Shown here: piece by piece, positions 36,050-39,178 of the stretch
Numbering within the stretch: position 1 is the first letter of the stretch
Layout of the letters: each line of letters starts with the position of its first letter
Source of the DNA: a virus
Direction: 5' to 3' (one strand)
IMG/VR virus record: IMGVR_UViG_3300023063_000060
Span: 1 to 39,178 of that record
DNA length: 39,178 nucleotides
Position numbers and translations under genes: made by a program
The notes under the pieces: generated by a model
What the model was told of the DNA's origin: nothing
What the model saw: the letters and a program-made list of their open reading frames with translations, nothing else
Database searches by the model: none

Positions 36050-37074
36050 AGGGCACCATTCTCCCGAACCCATTTACGCCCGTCCCAATCCTGCCGGTTG
36101 ATCGCGAGGCGCTATATGGCGGCCTGATCTCGGCAGCGCACCCGGTCGAATATGCGCGGCACCAAGCCGACACCCTGCCGGATACTGACGGCTCTCTGCA
36201 GATGCTCGCTCGCCACCGTATTCAGTTCGCCACCCCTTCGCCTTCCGCTGCGGGTGACCGGCTAGAGGCTTTGAAAGGCGATGACGCGGACCCGTTCAGC
36301 TTTCACAGCGAAGGCGATCCGGACGGCACCACAATAACGCAGCATCGGTTTTACCAGTGGGGCGGCACCATAATCGCGATCGGCGAATTGAACTATCCCA
36401 ACCAATGGGATTGCGATGCTTTCAACGCGAAGTGCGCGGCACTTGAAGCAGCCCTCTCCACCCCAATCGTGCCGGAGCGATCCGGGATGCGGGATGCGGA
36501 CGACTGTCCACAATGCCAGCGCCCGTTCCCAGATGAGCGAGCGCCAGATTTCGTCATTTCTTGCGGAATATGCGGGCGCGAGGGTGAACTACCGCGAAAT
36601 ATGCGGGAGTTGCAATCCACGACTCCGGACCCTGAAATAGGTCAGGTCGTGTGGTGCAGCAGCGAAGAAGACGGGGGTGCCGATGTCGGCATTCTCGTCG
36701 GACTAGGATCCGGCAAGACGCTTTGGCTTGGCGAACTGCTGAACGCGGAAGGCGGTGGCATGGGTTTTGCCATCTATGGACCCGCAGGCAAGAAGGAGGT
36801 CGCCCCGCTGTCAGACTGGGAGACTGTCCGCGACGTGATCGAGTTCCATGTTGCGCCGGCTCTATCCGCTACAAAGTCGGAAGTGCCGGCGGACCATTTT
36901 CCTGACGCCAGGAATATGGTGCTGGTGCCGTGCGAGCCGACCGAGGCGATGTACGCCGCCGCCGAGAAGGTCGACTTCGGTAGCGAGGATGAGCGGGCCA
37001 TGGCTTCCAACGTGTGGAACGCGATGCTTTCCGCCACCCCCGAAAAGCCCGCCGATGGTGAGGTGCAATCGTGA
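36046..37074 (+). CDS. Zinc-ribbon-containing phage protein, mosaic (342 aa)
   Basis: Residues 1-150 are mixed, with Y-Q-W-G-G-T-I-I-A-I near 105. Residues about 153-178 hold C-P-Q-C-Q-R and C-G-I-C-G-R, a zinc ribbon of two C-x-x-C pairs. Later, V-G-L-G-S-G-K-T-L-W (219-228) looks like a phosphate-loop, but the usual second acidic site is not clear, so ATPase activity is doubtful. The end has C-E-P-T-E-A-M-Y-A-A-A-E-K, common in phage early proteins. The parts look like several known short phage segments joined together. Confidence 0.6.
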   Translation: MKGTILPNPFTPVPILPVDREALYGGLISAAHPVEYARHQADTLPDTDGSLQMLARHRIQFATPSPSAAGDRLEALKGDDADPFSFHSEGDPDGTTITQHRFYQWGGTIIAIGELNYPNQWDCDAFNAKCAALEAALSTPIVPERSGMRDADDCPQCQRPFPDERAPDFVISCGICGREGELPRNMRELQSTTPDPEIGQVVWCSSEEDGGADVGILVGLGSGKTLWLGELLNAEGGGMGFAIYGPAGKKEVAPLSDWETVRDVIEFHVAPALSATKSEVPADHFPDARNMVLVPCEPTEAMYAAAEKVDFGSEDERAMASNVWNAMLSATPEKPADGEVQS

Positions 37075-37328
37075 GCGACGCCCGTTTCCTGCAAGATGGC
37101 TTCGACAAGCAGTTATCCCACGCGATCGAAGAATGCGGCGAGTTTCTCGCGGCTGCTGGTAAAACGCAACGCTGGGGTTTGCAGAGCGTCAATCCGCTTC
37201 TGCTGCCCCACCAGCAAGAGACCAATGACGCGTGGCTCCGTCGCGAGATGGTCGACCTCTACGGGGCCTTGGAGCGCCTTCTGGCGACGATGAACGCCGA
37301 TGGTGTGGGCGGGGAGGGTGCGAAGTGA
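37071..37328 (+). CDS. MazG-like nucleotide pyrophosphohydrolase
   Basis: An 85-aa protein, with I-E-E-C-G-E-F-L-A-A-A-G-K near 18-30 and L-R-R-E-M-V-D-L-Y-G-A-L-E near 57-69. These E-E-x-x-E and E-M-x-D helices are the metal-binding core of MazG-type enzymes, which remove pyrophosphate from nucleotides or (p)ppGpp-like compounds. The GTG start (37071) overlaps the previous stop. Phage MazG proteins are thought to blunt host starvation responses. Confidence 0.7.
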   Translation: MSDARFLQDGFDKQLSHAIEECGEFLAAAGKTQRWGLQSVNPLLLPHQQETNDAWLRREMVDLYGALERLLATMNADGVGGEGAK

Positions 37329-37747
37329 GCAGGGCAGGGTATAGCGACGACGGGGATTTCGATCAGTGGTCGTTAATCCGTTGGCGGGGGCAGGTGGCGA
37401 GCGCGATCCGCGGCAGCCGAGGGCAGGCGTTCCTGATCGAGCTAGTCGAAGCGCTCGATGCCATGCCGGAGAAGCGCCTCGTGGCCGATGTGCTGGAAGA
37501 CGGCGGCAATGTTTGCGCGATCGGTAGCGTCGGCGTGCGTCGGGGCGTCGATATGAGCCGGCTTGATCCTGAAGACCCCGAGCAGATTGCGGCTACCTTC
37601 GGGATTGCTCATCAGCTCGTCCGCGAGATCGAGTGGATGAACGACGAAGGTTCGTGGAACGACACCCCGGAAAAGCGCTGGCAGCGCATGCGTAATTGGG
37701 CGGAGAGCAACCTCCGCCGCGCCGCCACCGGAAAGGCGGAATCATGA
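37325..37747 (+). CDS. Conserved-type phage early protein (140 aa)
   Basis: Starts at GTG (37325) overlapping the previous stop. The protein has W-R-G-Q-V-A-S-A-I-R-G-S-R-G-Q-A-F-L near residue 20, L-D-A-M-P-E-K-R-L-V-A near 45, C-A-I-G-S-V-G-V-R-R-G near 66, and N-D-E-G-S-W-N. This family is widespread in phage early regions, but without a known role. It appears soluble and mixed alpha-beta. Confidence 0.7.
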   Translation: MSRAGYSDDGDFDQWSLIRWRGQVASAIRGSRGQAFLIELVEALDAMPEKRLVADVLEDGGNVCAIGSVGVRRGVDMSRLDPEDPEQIAATFGIAHQLVREIEWMNDEGSWNDTPEKRWQRMRNWAESNLRRAATGKAES

Positions 37748-37917
37748 CCAACCAAACCGCCGAACTGCGGGAGACCTGCCCGCCGGCGATGCGGGCGGTC
37801 GATCAGTACCGCAAGGATATCCAGGAGGCGGAGCGCAAGCGGCACCAGCAGGCTGTCGTCAAGCGCGAAGAGGAGCGCGAGGCGGCCGCCATCAAAGCAT
37901 TGGAGAAGGGCGAATGA
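37744..37917 (+). CDS. Small charged protein (57 aa)
   Basis: Starts M-T-N-Q-T-A-E-L-R-E-T-C-P-P-A-M-R-A and then forms one long charged helix (A-V-V-K-R-E-E-E-R-E-A-A-A-I-K). Its ATG overlaps the previous stop. A coiled coil is probable. No function can be given. Confidence 0.55.
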   Translation: MTNQTAELRETCPPAMRAVDQYRKDIQEAERKRHQQAVVKREEEREAAAIKALEKGE

Positions 37918-38090
37918 CGCACGCAGCGCGCTTCAAACAGGTCGACCTAACGCGCGCGGTCCGTGGTGCCCAGGCGGCCGGCATGCGAATCGGCCGAATT
38001 GAGATCGACCCCAATGGCAAGATCGTCATCCTGAGCGAGCGCACCGCGCCGGCGCGGGGCCCGAACGAGTGGGACGAGGTGCTGCGTTGA
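37914..38090 (+). CDS. Small protein before the integrase, Xis candidate (58 aa)
   Basis: Starts M-T-H-A-A-R-F-K-Q-V-D-L-T-R-A-V-R-G-A-Q-A-A-G, a basic helix with D-L-T-R-A-V-R-G-A, then a strand pair (R-I-E-I-D-P-N-G-K-I-V-I-L). The stop overlaps the TTG start of the integrase (TTGA). Directly upstream of integrase is the usual place for excisionase. A winged-helix is not obvious, so the role is inferred from place and basic charge. Confidence 0.6.
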   Translation: MTHAARFKQVDLTRAVRGAQAAGMRIGRIEIDPNGKIVILSERTAPARGPNEWDEVLR

Positions 38091-39178
38091 CACGTCGTCG
38101 CCGTCGCCTCCTTCCTAAATGGGTGACCGAGTTCAAGGACCGGCACGGCAAATACCATCTGCGGTTCCGGCGGCAGGGCTTCGAGTCGCGCTATATCCAT
38201 GCTGAGTTCGGCACCGAAGAGTTTCGCATCGAGTACCGGGACTGCCTTGAGAAGCGGGTATCAGTCGCTGTGGACCGGACCGCACCCGGCTCGATCGATG
38301 ACCTGATCGTCCGCTATTACAAAGGGCAGGAGTACACAGGCGGCGCGCTGACCACCCGTAAGAAGAACTACGGCATCCTCGAGGCCTTCCGCGAGACGCA
38401 CGGCAAGAAGTCCGTCGATAGGATCCAGTTCGAGCACATCGACGCGATCATCGCCAAGAAATCCGCGACTCACCCGGCCGCCGCGCGCAACCTCCGTAAG
38501 CAGCTCAAGCGCCTGTTCGCATTTGCCGTGAAGTGTCGGATGCGGAGCGACAACCCGGTTGACCACACCACGCCGGTCAAAGTGCGCAAGGATGCCGGCT
38601 GGAAGGCGTGGAGCGAATCGGACGTCACCAAGTACCAGGCGCACCACGGCCTCGGCTCCATGGCCCGCCTGGCGCTCGAAATCATGCTCTGGACCGGCAA
38701 CCGCCGCGGCGATGCGCTGACCCTCGGGCCCAGGCATATCCAAGGTGATGCGTTCAAGCTCCTGAACGAGAAGACCGGCAAGACGCTGGTGATCCCGATC
38801 GCGCCGGCGCTGGCCAAGGCTATCGCTGCCATGCCTGCGAACGATCACGAGACGCTGATCACCACCAGTTACGGCAAAGCCTTCAGCAAGGATGGCTTTG
38901 GCAACCGGATGCGCAAATGGTGCGACGAGGCCGGTTTGCCTGAGCGGACCGCGCACGGTCTGCGCAAGACGATCTCGGAGCGCATGGCGCTGTCGGGTGC
39001 GGGCAACCAGGGGATCAAGTCGGTCACCGGCCACAGCGCCGATTCGGAGGTGTCCCTGTACACCAAGGGTGTCGACCAAGAGCGCCTCGCGCGAGACACG
39101 ATGGCGGTCCTGGTGGCTTGGGAATTGTCTAACCACAAATGTCTAACCGGGGCGGAAGCGCCAGAAAGCGACGGATAA
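38087..39178 (+). CDS. int: Tyrosine integrase
   Basis: A 363-aa protein from a TTG start (38087) that overlaps the previous stop by 4 nt. The N-terminal part (about 15-70) is an arm-binding domain with H-G-K-Y-H-L-R-F. Residues about 78-165 are the core-binding domain. Catalytic residues are Arg206 (T-G-N-R), His290 and Arg293 (H-G-L-R), His316 (T-G-H-S) and Tyr325 (L-Y-T-K). All are present. The window ends at its TAA, so the attachment site probably lies to the right of the window. Confidence 0.93.
   Translation: MTRRRRRLLPKWVTEFKDRHGKYHLRFRRQGFESRYIHAEFGTEEFRIEYRDCLEKRVSVAVDRTAPGSIDDLIVRYYKGQEYTGGALTTRKKNYGILEAFRETHGKKSVDRIQFEHIDAIIAKKSATHPAAARNLRKQLKRLFAFAVKCRMRSDNPVDHTTPVKVRKDAGWKAWSESDVTKYQAHHGLGSMARLALEIMLWTGNRRGDALTLGPRHIQGDAFKLLNEKTGKTLVIPIAPALAKAIAAMPANDHETLITTSYGKAFSKDGFGNRMRKWCDEAGLPERTAHGLRKTISERMALSGAGNQGIKSVTGHSADSEVSLYTKGVDQERLARDTMAVLVAWELSNHKCLTGAEAPESDG

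Noticed and set aside
36678-36800. The G-S-G-K-T stretch in the 342-aa protein as a real ATP-binding site.
   Set aside because: The full A/G-x4-G-K-T/S motif is present only loosely and no Walker B was found, so ATPase function is not claimed.
38261-39136. A 291-aa open frame opposite the integrase.
   Set aside because: Integrase has all catalytic residues, and the antisense frame has no recognised domain.
1-39178. CRISPR arrays, rRNA and insertion sequences.
   Set aside because: No regular repeat-spacer series, rRNA sequence or transposase gene was seen on reading the window.

Overview
The window is most of a temperate, tailed (siphovirus-type) prophage or phage genome from an alphaproteobacterium, probably a sphingomonad. 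Evidence for the host group is the GC-rich DNA, a GapR/DUF2312 homologue, a gene-transfer-agent-type tail assembly chaperone and the general style of the small phage proteins. The host assignment is inference; no host gene is visible. The right edge falls exactly on the integrase stop codon. The left edge cuts a minus-strand gene. No holin, endolysin or spanin is recognisable, so the lysis genes probably lie beyond position 1.

Positions 1-22764 (minus strand, read right to left) are the late region in HK97/lambda order: HNH nuclease, small and large terminase, prohead protease, major capsid protein, a 76-aa protein, portal, a repeat-containing fibre-like protein, two head-tail connectors, HK97-gp10-like protein, tail terminator, tail tube, tail assembly chaperone, tape measure, two tail-tip proteins, a DUF6950-like protein, a J-like tip protein and a receptor-binding fibre. 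The chaperone appears to be extended by a programmed -1 frameshift. An accessory cassette (10372-12906) separates the chaperone from the tape measure. It holds a Rha/KilAC antirepressor, two exported proteins, and an opposite-strand ribbon-helix-helix regulator.

Positions 22765-24183 are a second accessory stretch, including an opposite-strand 269-aa protein of unknown function. Positions 24184-30778 (minus) are the early leftward operon: Cro-like repressor, four tiny genes, a CII-position regulator, a DNA methyltransferase, an HTH protein, a GapR-RMF fusion, an AAA+ ATPase and a replication initiator-like pair. Most genes overlap by 1-4 nt, and the operon ends at a hairpin (24116-24144).

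Positions 30779-30872 are the lysis-lysogeny switch, with three TGTGCA-N5-TGCACA operators between the divergent cro-like and CI-like genes. The CI gene runs directly into a lysogenic operon (30873-33330): a trypsin-like serine protease, a 71-aa protein that resembles the protease's own N-terminal domain, and a HIRAN-domain protein. Two more operators, one an exact copy of the first, lie at 33331-33381. They precede the rightward operon (33423-39178) of small proteins, an HNH-type nuclease, a MazG-like protein, an Xis-position protein and the tyrosine integrase. One repressor therefore probably silences both early operons while its own operon keeps making the protease cassette.

The best candidates for undescribed biology are the protease/partner/HIRAN cassette, the GapR-RMF fusion, the portal-adjacent repeat fibre with a carbohydrate-binding-like tail, and the regulator cassette inserted inside the tail genes.
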